Shown: positions 35,039 through 45,375 of the stretch, one piece after another | How positions within the stretch are numbered: position 1 is the first letter of the stretch | Layout of the letters: the number at the start of each line of letters is the position of its first letter | Program-made: the position numbers and the translations under genes | Source: Rosa chinensis | Taxonomy: Eukaryota; Streptophyta; Magnoliopsida; Rosales; Rosaceae | Length of the DNA stretch: 64,000 nt | Assembly (NCBI RefSeq): GCF_002994745.2 | Contig: NC_037090.1 | Coordinates: 26,952,501-27,016,500 of the forward strand | Direction: 5' to 3' | The notes under the pieces: model-generated | What the model saw: only the letters and a program-made list of their open reading frames with translations | What the model was told of the DNA's origin: nothing | Database searches by the model: none

Positions 35039-35648
35039 TTCAGAATTCCTCTTCTTCAGCTCAAGAGCATAACTCTCAAATAGGTTATACTGGTCTTCAT
35101 GGCTACCTTGTGCTAACTTCAATGCCTTCACCCTTGGTCTGTAACACATATTATAGTCTACTTCCATTTCAAAATCCTTGTTAATTGTATTCGATTTGTA
35201 TCCTTTCTCTTGACCAGTTTGGATCACTCATGAAGAAATCTTGGTACTCTTCACCAATGAAAGATGCATCCATATGATACACTTTTTTCCCAAATGAGCA
35301 ACACTTGTGCTCAGTCTTCGAGTCCTAATATATATGGTGGGATTGTCTAAATTCATAGATTTTCCAAGGACAATCAGGTGATGTCTTGCACACAGCCAAC
35401 ACCTTGTCAATAAACAGAAATCACAGAATTGTTTAGGTATAAATACTTGTTAAGTCACAATTTTCTTTACAATCGTGCCCCAAAACTTTAAAGTTTAACT
35501 TGTCTTTCATTACGTTTTACCTATGTTAAACCATTTCATTATCTTCGAGGAAACCATGCAAGGAGAAAGAAACGATCAATTTGGGGTTTGAAATGTGCAT
35601 TGAAGTTATGAGAAGAAGATATGAAATTTGGGCAAAGAAAGATTTGGC

Positions 35649-35966
35649 TTAATAGCTAATTTGCTACCCTAGGTTTTCACAATTAGCCAATTTGCTACCC
35701 TAAGTATTATTTCTGCCAATTTGCTACCTTTTTGTCATATCAATTTGTCCATGTCTTCGTCTAAACATTAATTAATTTTGAAAATTTAAGGTATCAAATG
35801 ACTAATTTTGAAATTTAGGGAAGTAAATTGTTTGATCTTGACATCCTAGAGTAGCAAATTTGATGGAAAGGTAGCAAATTGGCTAAAATAAAAACTAGGA
35901 TAGTAAGTTGGCAAATTGACATTGAGGTGAAACATAGGTAGCAATTTGGCAATTAAGCTAAAAAAG
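35649..35966. mobile_element. MITE-like inverted-repeat element
   Basis: The left end (GGCTTAATAGCTAATTTGCT) and the right end read inward (TTTAGCTTAATTGCCAAATT) are related inverted repeats. Blocks of GGTAGCAAATT and its complement recur several times between them. The unit is about 320 bp and non-coding. No clear target duplication was found, so the superfamily is open. Confidence 0.4.
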
Positions 35967-36188
35967 AATGCAAATCGGATTTTCCATCAACCTTTCCGAC
36001 GAGTTTCTTGCAAGTTTCCAGCGAACTGGCACCCATGGAGGATCCCAATTCAACCAATGAGGACCATGGTGGTGGAAATTTTCCATCATTTGAAATTCAA
36101 ATTTCCCCCACATTAATGTCTATTGGACACTAGCATGTAACTTGACCATTTTGGGGTCCATGTTGTATGAGATTCATACTCTCATTTA

Positions 36189-37300
36189 GGGCGAGTTTGG
36201 CCCCTAGGTGATTAATTTAAAATCGGCTTTAGCTGTGTTGTGAGAATAATCAGCTGTGAAATTAAGTAGCTGGGTGTTTGGTAAACTGTGCTTTTAAAAG
36301 TGCTGTGAGTACAAAAGCAGTGTTTAAGTGTTTGGTAAACTTTAGTATAAAAGTGCTGTGAGTTTAGAAAATGACCAAAAAGGACATGATGTTAAAATGA
36401 TGTTACTTATATATCGTGACTTTCCGAAGTTCTGGGGTTTTGAAAATTTATTTAAGGAAATAGAAATCAAGTGGCGCGATCTGAGCCGTCAATTTCCTCC
36501 ACCATCCAATCTGGTCCGTTGATTTAGCTTTAAAAAGGAAAGGAATTGGCCTAGAAAGCTCGAGAGAGAGAGAGAGAGAGAGGGAGCTTGGAGTCAGAAG
36601 GCCATCGACCCGGAAGAGAAGCCTGACCGGAACTTTCACCTCCGGCTACCCCACGACGGCACATGGGCACCATCCTCTTCGTCTCATCGTACCCTTCACG
36701 TATGTGGCCGTTGATTGTCCATGCACCGGACGACGAAGAAGAATCGACGGTGAGAAGGTCCGACTGCTCCGGTGAGTTTCAGCGAATTCTGGTGACTCCG
36801 GCCACCGATTGGCTTGCATGTGGTATGAAACATCATCTTCTCGTCATGGTCTACATGCCTGTGTGATTATTTTCTGAATTCGATTATGTTCTGATGATTT
36901 TTGTTTTTGGGGATTCTCAACTTCGTCGCGGTTCCTCGACGCCGGCGACTTTTCCAGCTCTTCTCTGCTTACTCCTGGCTTCGTTGCATTTGTAGAAGAA
37001 AACTGACCATGATTGGAGTTGGAAGTCATGAACTTGCTGGGTTGTAGGCATCAAATCCTCAGTCCATCTTCAAACCAGTTTTGGCAGTGTTGGGATATAG
37101 ATGAGGGCAATATAGGTACACATCTCAACTTCTGAAATCTCTTAATCTAGAAGCATCACTTTTGCAACTTGTGGATTATAGCATTGGGAAGTGGGAGATT
37201 GGATAATAATCACCAACCTCTTGTTTTACCAAACACCCATCCAACTTAAATTATGGAATAAGCAGCTTAAGCTGCTCTAACCTCGGGGCCAAACTGGGCC
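36189..37300. mobile_element. PIF/Harbinger-type non-autonomous element
   Basis: The ends GGGCGAGTTTGGCCCCTAGG and (read inward) GGCCCAGTTTGGCCCCGAGG match at 17 of 20 positions. They are flanked by TTA on both sides (36186-36188, 37301-37303), the PIF/Harbinger duplication. Subterminal GTGTTTGGTAAA words occur in both halves in opposite orientation. The interior has a GA run (about 36562-36582) and a GC-richer segment (36590-36830) that looks transcribed or exon-like but has no recognised product. No transposase is present. Confidence 0.75.
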
Positions 37301-37303
37301 TTA

Positions 37304-38113
37304 GTCTCCTACTATAGCAAATTTCTAAGAGATAAAAAGTCTTATCTTCATCATCTCTTGACCATTCACTCATTCTCGCTTCACTTTAGCTCCATCTTCT
37401 CTCTACTACTCCACCTCCCTTAAATTCAAACACCAAACTCCATCTCCACTACTTCCACCACCCATCAATTTCACAACCACCTCAACACTACAAATTACCA
37501 CTAGCTACTCTAGATTTCATCAGCTCTATAATATTAAGGAGTTAGCTTGAGAATAAGAAGAATGTGCTAACCACCACAATACCACATATGACACGGGAGA
37601 TCCATCTCCACCATCATCTATTACTTGATGTATTGTAATATGTTGAAGCTTGTTTATTTAGTTATGAGTAAGTAGTGATCTTGTTAGGTTAGAGTCGAAA
37701 GCCCTAGCCAAACGTACTTGTAATTGATGTTTTGTTTATGATTTGATAAATTTAATGTTGTCGCCTCCACATGCTAAATCAAAAAGTGAGTGTTTATATT
37801 TAAATTTGACTAGTTTAAGTATAATACATTTGTCATCTCATATTTAGTATCTTGAGATTAGTCACCTCAAGACATTAAGAGCATGGAAGCATGTGTGCAT
37901 GCGAGGGTAGTGAGCTAAAATCACCTAGAGATATCATTGATTTTCTTAGTTACCTAAACTCTAAGCTTTATGCACCCTAGGGAAAATGATTGAGACTTAA
38001 CCGGTAATTGAATTTCTTCCTAGGTAGTTAATTTTAAACCTATCGGTTAGAGTAAATACACTTAAAGGATTTTAGGCCTAACCAGTCTTAACCGGATGCT
38101 AAGAGGGTAATTA
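37304..38113. other. Gene-free spacer
   Basis: AT-rich sequence without coding signals. A stretch rich in TCTCCA/CTCCATC words at about 37390-37460 has no partner elsewhere in the window. Confidence 0.5.
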
Positions 38114-38121
38114 GAAATATG

Positions 38122-38900
38122 CAGTGTTCTAAAAAATGGCCGCCCAGGCCGCCTGGGTGCTGGGCGGCAGCAGACCGAGGCGAGTAAGGACTGGGCGAAT
38201 GGATTGGGCGTTGGGCTCTCAGGCGGCCGCCTAGGATGTCTAGGCAGAGGCTGGGCGGTCCTAAGCGGCTCCGCCTGGGCGTTGAATATATATATTTATA
38301 TATATATATATATTATTCTCGTCAAAATCAAAACAAGGATTAGAAAGAGACCTCATCTCTAATTCAAAACAATTGAAACCTCATCCTTTGAATCTCTGAC
38401 CACCTCTCTCAGTCCCCTTGATTCAAAACTAAAATCCAGCTCTCTCAGTCATGTTGATTCAAAACTGAAAACCAGGATAATGCCTCTGATAAGAGAAATT
38501 GAAAAACCACAAAGTCTTGAAATCTAAGAACTGAGATCGACCTTCTTTTGTGGGGTTATTCACTCGGTGATTGAACGATGAAGAAACAGAGAAAAATTGA
38601 TGAAGAGAGAAAAGAGAGAGAATGTGAAGGGTGGTGGCTGTTACTTGGTTGCTGTTTGTCGAGAGAGAGAGAGAGAAGAAGAAAGGATCAGATCAATACA
38701 ACATGAAGAATGGAATATAATAAAAAGTGTGGATGCTGTTTGTCGAGAGAGAGAGAGAAGGGATAGGTCATAGATGGGCAAGTAGGCTTATAATTGAATA
38801 TTGCTTTTATGTTTCCTTCATTTAATTAAATAAATATTTAGTTAAACAAAAGTTTAATAATATATATATATATATATATTTTCTCCTCTTATTTTATTTT

Positions 38901-38964
<64 letters not shown>

Positions 38965-39261
38965 AGGCCCTTCTAGTCAGGGATCCATTTTTTTGGTATT
39001 TTATAGGGATAGGCATTAGACCAACTATTCGATCATATTTTCACATCTTAACCGTTCAGTTTTTAGGTCTTAATATATAGATCACTTCTGCAAATTTTCA
39101 GTCAATTTGATGATCGTTAAGACATCCAAAACTGCAATTTACACATATATATAACACATAAAAATTAAAAAAATACAAAACCGCCTAGGCACCCTCCTAG
39201 GCGTCTGGGCGCTAGTCCCCTGTCCACCCCCAACTAGCGCCTAGCGTTTTTTCGAACATTG
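38122..39261. mobile_element. Non-autonomous hAT element with GC-rich ends
   Basis: The ends CAGTGTTCTAAAAAA and (read inward) CAATGTTCGAAAAAA match at 13 of 15 positions. The 8-bp GAAATATG is duplicated exactly at 38114-38121 and 39262-39269. The outer about 160 bp on the left and 90 bp on the right are very GC-rich with GCCTGGGCG/CGCCTAGGCG words. The centre is AT-rich with two TA microsatellites. No transposase is present. Confidence 0.88.
38903..38962. repeat. (TA)n microsatellite
   Basis: About 60 bp of uninterrupted TA inside the hAT element; shorter TA runs lie at about 38282-38312 and 38862-38878. Confidence 0.95.
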
Positions 39262-39269
39262 GAAATATG

Positions 39270-40226
39270 ATTAAATATTATTTAGTCCTTGGAACTTTTA
39301 CTGAAAAAGCACTTCAGTTTCCATCCTTCTAATTTCACATGTTTAATCTTTGTACTCTCAATTTTAAACTAATAGGTCCATTATACCCTTACTTTTTTTT
39401 TAGCTCTTTTTTTTTTTTTTTACCTATTTATCCTCTTCTTCTTCCACCTCTCTCTTTTTTGCTAGAAACTCCCATAGGCAATCAAACCTACAAAGCTCTT
39501 TCCAAGACCTCATACAACAAGCCAATGCACCAATGTTCTAAAAATTGGTCTAGACGCTGGGAGTTGACGAGCCGGCCGGATTAACCTATAATCGTTTCAG
39601 ATAATCGGCTGACTTTGGGTGAGCGCCTGGGCTCTACCTAGGTGGACTGGGCACTCTAGGCGGATCATATCAAAACTGAAGTCTGAAAAGGGGAATCACC
39701 GAAGCCGTTTCTACCTTGTGTTCTCCCTTTCGTTTCGCAATCCCTCTCTCCCTCCTCTAACCTACGCTTGCGCATCTCTCTCTTCTCCGATCTGCGATTC
39801 TATCGATCACCACTATGTCCATTTCTCTTCTCCGATCTCTTGGTCTATTAGTCATTATCTCACTGCTGCGCGCGTCTCTCTCCTATACTGGAATACATTA
39901 GTGTCTCCATCCTCGTAAATTTATCTATTATGTCATCTATTAGGCATATTGACTGAACGATTGGTTAGACATATTGAATCATTGATAAATGGTTTTGGGT
40001 TTTGAAACGTATCAGACCATTAGATAAGAATCGTATGATTAATAGATTATATGAATTTAATCATGATTATTGATCCATGTTTTTGCTTTTTGAAACGCAT
40101 TAGGCCATAGTGTGATAATTGATTAAACATTTTTGATGAATGCTTTGGACTAATGCTTATGTTGTTCATCGATCATGAATCCATAATTATGATTTTACTA
40201 TTTTAGATTAATATAACTTTAGATTG
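39270..40226. other. Spacer with orphan MULE-like and hAT-like ends
   Basis: 39270-39400 contains words like those of the 8698 MULE terminus (ATTAAATATTATTTAGTCC, then CATTATACCCTTA). A hAT-like left end CAATGTTCTAAAAATTGG starts at 39531 with GC-rich CTAGGCGG words after it, like the 38122 element. Neither has a visible partner end, so both are truncated copies. The frames at 39339-39918 are not supported as genes. Confidence 0.4.
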
Positions 40227-40751
40227 TGTACTTACACGTACTTATATGAGCATTTGCCAAACACAATTAGCTATAATAAGCCACGTTCATGGTACCGCCA
40301 GCGGTACTAATTCCCGCCAGCAGGGTGACCTACGGAAACACAGCCAAGCAGGCTACCGCCTGAGCCCCTGCTCACCCCCAGATCACAGCTGAAGCGCCGC
40401 CACGCACCGCGTCAAGATGGCATCAGAAGCTCCAGAAGCTGGGAACTAAAGCATATCAGTCCCACATCAAAAACATGGAAGAGATCAACCTCTTCCCCAT
40501 CTATAAAAGGTTTTCTCCTCTCTCCTCATTAATTACACATTTAATACTCACCTATTGTTACTCTGTCAATATAAATACATTGACTAACTTACGCATCGGA
40601 GAAGACAAGACCGCCCAATGCGGTCTCCCCCTGATGCCCTTTGTATTTCACTTGACAGGTAGCGGACGTCATCAGGTCATTTGAGTAGCAGTCCGCCCAT
40701 CGGACTAGCGTTAGTAAAGGTTAGGCTACCGCCCAATCTTAAACATTAACA
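40227..40751 (+). repeat. Left LTR of gypsy copy 1
   Basis: 525 bp, starting TGTACTTACACG and ending CATTAACA. It carries a TATA box (CTATAAAAGG, about 40501-40510). TTGGCGCTGTCTGTGGGAA follows at 40752 as primer-binding site; copy 2 has GGCGCC here, so copy 1 carries a C-to-T change in its PBS. Confidence 0.9.
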
Positions 40752-40770
40752 TTGGCGCTGTCTGTGGGAA
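40752..40770 (+). other. Primer-binding site of gypsy copy 1
   Basis: TTGGCGCTGTCTGTGGGAA lies directly after the LTR. It would pair with the 3' end of a host tRNA ending in GGCGCCA. One mismatch relative to copy 2 (60551-60569) is in the part that pairs with the acceptor end. Confidence 0.75.
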
Positions 40771-40819
40771 TCCTTGAACGAAAAGCCATCCCATTACATC
40801 CACCAGGACTAACGGTAGC

Positions 40820-42160
40820 GGGAGAAATGTTGAGGAGCCGACAGATCAATCTGCCAATCCCCACCCCGCCAACCCTGCAACTGACGTTAACCCAGCAGTC
40901 AACGTTAACCTCACATTATTCAACACTCCAATCAACCCTAGCATGGAGCCGCCAACAATGCATCAGGTCCCACCCAGCCACAACACAGCGGAAACTCGAC
41001 CTTTGCAGTCTTCCACCTGGTTAGGACCTCTCCGCCATGTACGAGTTGGCACTGGCGGATCTTCACAAGGCAAACAAAGAGCGCGAACAAGAGCGCAGGG
41101 AAAAGGCCGAGGCCCAAAAGCAGGTGGTCACTTTGATGTCAAAGTTCGACGAACTGAAGAGGGCCCTGGAAGCAAACGCCAACCTAGCACAGAGCGAGCA
41201 ATCATAAAGCACGAGGAGTAGCTGACCCAACGTCTGCGCATTCCCAGCAATACAAATGCAAGTACCATTGAACCCACTTGAGCGATTGGGAATGGGTCCA
41301 CCTCCGCCACCCCGACAGCCCGACTAATGTTGGAGCAGGAAGCGGAATCCCAGCCAAGCACTATCCGCTCCGCATCCAGGACTAGAACAGAGGGAAATCC
41401 ACCTGCTCCCCGGCGGGAACTGGTCCGGCAAAACCTCCAGGTGGGATTCTCAGACGGGGCAACCGCCCTAATCCTCGAAAAAATGTAGCAACTCGAGCAA
41501 AGGCTAGCCAGGGCAGAAGCAGGCGCCCCATCGCCAACTCAAAATCCGCTGTTTGCATTAAGACCGGGACCATTCACCACCAGAATCTTGCAGGCCGTCA
41601 GACCAACACATGCAAAAACACCAAAGATGCCCCATTTCAGCGGTCTGACGGACCCCTTCGTCCATATGGACACCTTCAAGAAGGTAACAAACAATACGGG
41701 ATTCAACGACGCCACCCTTTGTCATCTGTTTAGCGAAATGCTAGATAGTGAGGCAATGAGCTGGTTTTTTGAGTGTCCGCCAGGATCCATAGACTCATTC
41801 CATGCATTATCAAACACTTTCTAGTCAAGATTCATCTTGTTGGCTGCCGGACATCACAACACAAGTCAGCTATTCAACATCAAGTAGAGCACTGACGAAA
41901 CGCTAAAGGCCTTCGTCACCAGGTGGAGAGCGGTTGCATCCAGGTGCCGCGACCTTGATAAGACAATGGCTTTGGCCTCCTTTAAGCAGGGGCTCCTAAA
42001 GGGACCATTTCTCTATCATCTCAACTACAATCATCCAAATGCCTCATATGACCATGTCATGAGCGAGGCCATCCTCCACGCGCAGGCGGAGTTCATTACA
42101 TATGGAGAGACCCCACCACCTCTGGCCAACGCCAACAAAACCCTTTCAACCTTCCTCTAG
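40820..42160 (+). pseudogene. Gypsy copy 1 gag, matrix/capsid part (dead)
   Basis: Gag would build the particle. A coiled-coil-like segment with MYELALADLHKAN lies near 41038. The capsid-type Retrotrans_gag region is at about 41588-42120, with HAKTPKMPHFSGLTDPFVHM, EAMSWFFECPPGSIDSFHAL and KQGLLKGPFLYHLNYNHPN. Several stops (for example ending the frame at 41824) and frame changes break it. The matching part of copy 2 has fewer breaks. Confidence 0.82.
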
Positions 42161-43305
42161 CCAACAGGAAACCGCTAACAAGCCCCCTGCCACGCCGCCA
42201 AATGACAAGAAAAGAGAATGGCAGCAGGGCGGCTACCAGAACAAGCGACAAAGGGATCAGCACTATCACGAGGGCAATCGCTCAACCCACGGGGATAACT
42301 GTAACAAGCAGGTGGAAACTTCCCAACGGTATGCAGTGTTCACAGTCCCCACAGCCACGTATGAAGAAATATACGATCAGTGCAAGGACCATATTCCGCC
42401 ACCACCACCAAGGAAATACCCAAGAACATGCAAGCCACGAAACACTGGCAAGTGGTGCAAGTACCATGAGGATAGCGGCCACAACACCAATAACGGCAAC
42501 GCTCTTAAAACTTCAATCGAGACTTTGTATTGTGACGGTAAGTTGGAACAATTCAAGGAGCGACAACCACTACTGGTGGTCGCTAACATCGAGCCCATGT
42601 GTCGCATTAACACTATCGACGGCGGGGCCCCCATCACCAACATGTCTCACAGAGCAAGAAAGCGATATGCATGTGCTAACCACCCCAAGGAAGTTTGCAA
42701 CATCCGCTACGAGCGTTCCGCCAAACAACCAAAATCTAGATGGGAACCCATCACCTTCTCTAAGGAGGAGGAGCGAGGAGTACATCTCCCCCACGACTAT
42801 CCATTCTTGATCGATGCCATGCTCGACAAATGGTCAGTGGGAAGGGTCCTCGTTGATAGTGGATCCACTGTCAACTTCATCTTCAATGGCTGCTACGGCC
42901 AACTCCAGCGGAACAGAAAGTTGCTCCAGGATCACGAGCCGTTGCTCAACTTCTCCGGCGACGTCACACAACCGCTAGGTTCTGACTACATGAGCCTAGC
43001 CATAGGCGCTAGTCTATGCACAGTGGAAATTCATATAGAATTCATCATCGTTGACTGCTTCAATTCATATAACACCATCATTGGTCGACCGGCGCTCAAC
43101 AAGCTGAAATGCGTCATAGCCGGATACATGCTTCTCATGAAGTTCCCCACACCCAATGGGACAGGCTGCGTGAAGGGTAGTCAGCAACTGGCATGAGAAT
43201 GTTACTCAACAACTGTAACACGGTCGACACGCAGCCATGAAATCCTAACAGTAGGAAATCATACGCCACCGGCCAACATCTTTGAAGATCCCAGGGATGA
43301 CGAGG
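42102..43305 (+). pseudogene. Gypsy copy 1 nucleocapsid and aspartic protease
   Basis: An open frame (42102-43196, 364 codons) includes the knuckle-like WCKYHEDSGHNTNNG. The Tat-type spacing is C-x2-H-x4-H-x4-C, but the final Cys is Gly here; copy 2 keeps Cys. The protease follows with VLVDSGSTVNFIF (catalytic Asp in DSG) and the downstream IIGRPALNKLK block. A TGA at 43194-43196 replaces the Arg codon found in copy 2 (QQLARECYS). The sequence stays collinear to the Glu codon at about 43304, where the LARD is inserted. Confidence 0.85.
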
Positions 43306-45358
43306 TGATGCGCCTAAAAGCAAGCGCATAATTTAACCCTAAAAATATCATAGTAGTATAAGCAAGTAGGGATCGTTCTATTCCGGGGATTGAGGGTACA
43401 CCTGTCATTGTCAAACAATTAAACAATTAAAATTAAAACAAAGTATAATATTTACAAAGATATAACAAAATATATACATATTTACGAAAAGGGGGATTTT
43501 GTTTTTGGTTTTTCGAAAATAAAACTAAGTTAACAAAACAATTAAAATGCAAAAACATAAAAATACGAATGGAATGAGAGAACAAAGATCAAAATCGAAA
43601 CATATGATTAAAATTGACTCAAACCCTAATATTGTTCATCTAAGTCATGAGAAAGGAGTTGATCATGTGAAACATTCGAAAGCAAATGAATTCCCATTTT
43701 TTACTTTTCAATGCTAATTAACCTAAGCGAAAGCACCTAGATTAATCCTATCAAACATGCAATCAAACCCTAGAAAGCTAGTCAATCATGTCATGTTTAA
43801 CGCATTACACATAGAGAAAGGCTATCAACTCAAGTGTACAACTTAGTATGGAAAAGTCCACCTAATTGCAATTCTCTTTAATTAAATTCGATCTTTGTAC
43901 AAAACCTTTACTACTTTGATTCAAGTTTACACAAAACGAAAAGTCGATTTCATGTTCTTAAACCTAGCACCAATTATATCGAAACCCTAAGTGTTTGCAA
44001 CCACATAAGATTAAAATACAAAAGTTATCTATAACGCAAATTTAATTAAACAAACCCACATAAGCAACTCTCGAATCACAATAATATGAATCTGAAAATT
44101 CTCAATTAATCATAAAAATTCCAGAAATTAATATTTGTTCAAACACATATGTCAACTAGTTCATAACCAACGAAATTCAAAGCAAAGGTTACAAAGGAGA
44201 ATCGGATTACACCGTGAGATGGAGATGGTGATGAACGATTGATGTGGTGGTCTCTTGAATCTCGAAAGCAAGCTTCAAGGTTGGAGATGGATGATGGATG
44301 CTCACGGCTATGCTTCTTCTCCCTTGGCCTTGCTTGAACTCGTGGAGATGACTAGAGGATGGAGAAACTCACAGCTATGCTAAGAAGATTTTCTGATTTT
44401 TTTCTAAAGTGTAAATTGTATGTGGGAGAGGAACCCTTGACGTTGAGAAAAGGGGAGAATATATAGGGGCACGGCTAGGGTTCTCCAAGCAATCAGAAAT
44501 TTCCACATCACTTCAACCAATGGTATGATGCCAAGTAAGCTTGTGATGTGGTCCAACCAATCATAGAATGCCAAGTAAGCCTTGTGATGTGTTCCAACCA
44601 ATCATAATTCTCTAAAATACCTCCCTAATATTTAATTGCCGAATTTCCTTGAAATTATTCTGATTTTCTTCATCAATTTCGGCCAACATTCCTTTAGGGA
44701 ATTTAGGGATGAATCTAGACGCCTTTTTAGCTTTTCCTTGGTGCACACATATTTTCCTTCCATAAATATCTCCCTTGAATCTCTCTTGGCGTCATCTCCT
44801 TGATTATTTCTGATTTTCACGTTGGCAATCACACCAAATTATTCCTCCAACAATATTTCTTTCCATAAAAGTCTCCCAAGAAAATCTCTCCTTGAAATCC
44901 TCAATCAATCATCTTTAATTCCCACGTTGTCACCTTGTTTTCCTTAAGTATTACAGGGCAAATTTAATCCCCAAGGAAAATATATTTTCCTTTTAAAAAC
45001 TCTTCCTTGAATCTCTCCCTTGATTTCCTCTTGGCATATATTTTCTGATTTTCCACGTCATTTTCTTGCCATGTCATCTTCATGAAGCTTCTCTTTCCAT
45101 TTATGAACTCAATTCAGCTTATTTATTCCAAAAACCTGAAAATAGAAGCTTTCTAAAATAAGAAATGGAAACTTTCTTAAACTAAAATGGAAACTTTCTA
45201 AAAATGGAAAATAGAAACTACAAAACGGAAACTTTCTACAATTAGGAACCTTCCCATTCGAAGAATGGAAACTTTCCTAAACAGAGTTTTATTAAGGAAA
45301 TAACGCAGAAAATATAGGGAAATAACAGTTAAAACGTCGCATTAAAATGCTCCTATCA
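43306..45358 (-). repeat. 3' LTR of the LARD
   Basis: Plus-strand ends TGATGCGCCTAAAAGC and GCTCCTATCA, so TG...CA on both strands. Follows the polypurine tract in element orientation. It contains repeated ATGGAAACTTTC words (about 45165-45280) and the identical short frames seen in the other LTR, which are not genes. Confidence 0.92.
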
Positions 45359-45375
45359 AATTCCCCCACACTTAG
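45359..45375 (-). other. Polypurine tract of the LARD
   Basis: On the minus strand AAGTGTGGGGGAATT lies directly before the 3' LTR, the correct place for plus-strand priming. The core AAGTGTGGGGG recurs at 46324-46314 and 47115-47105. Confidence 0.7.

Larger units (their letters stand above)
30923..35300 (-). pseudogene. MuDR-type MULE transposase, broken by two insertions
   Basis: Read on the minus strand the domains are in MuDR order. An N-terminal part lies at 35227-35040 (FEMEVDYNMCYRPRVKAL, then GSHEDQYNLFESYALEL). The catalytic MULE domain (PF10551) lies at 33301-32912, with LGLDGYHLK, NNRIYPITWAIVEVE, FMSDKQKGL and HRHCVRHLHNNFK, including two Asp positions of the DDE set. A downstream part with KCDILLNN and SESFNK lies at about 32700-32630, then RLANIRQFGL at about 31980-31940. 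A SWIM zinc finger (IPCGHAIAT) is at about 31728-31700. The tail FTKETYLKAYEPII leads to a Gln/Val-rich end and stop near 30923. It would cut and join MULE ends in the nucleus. Two elements (32019-32609 and 33386-35038) plus many stops and shifts inactivate it. Confidence 0.85.

Noticed and set aside
43306..45358. Candidate genes in the duplicated short frames (for example 44404-44601, 44632-44832 and their twins)
   Set aside because: They are identical only because both lie in the nearly identical LARD LTRs; they have no coding character.
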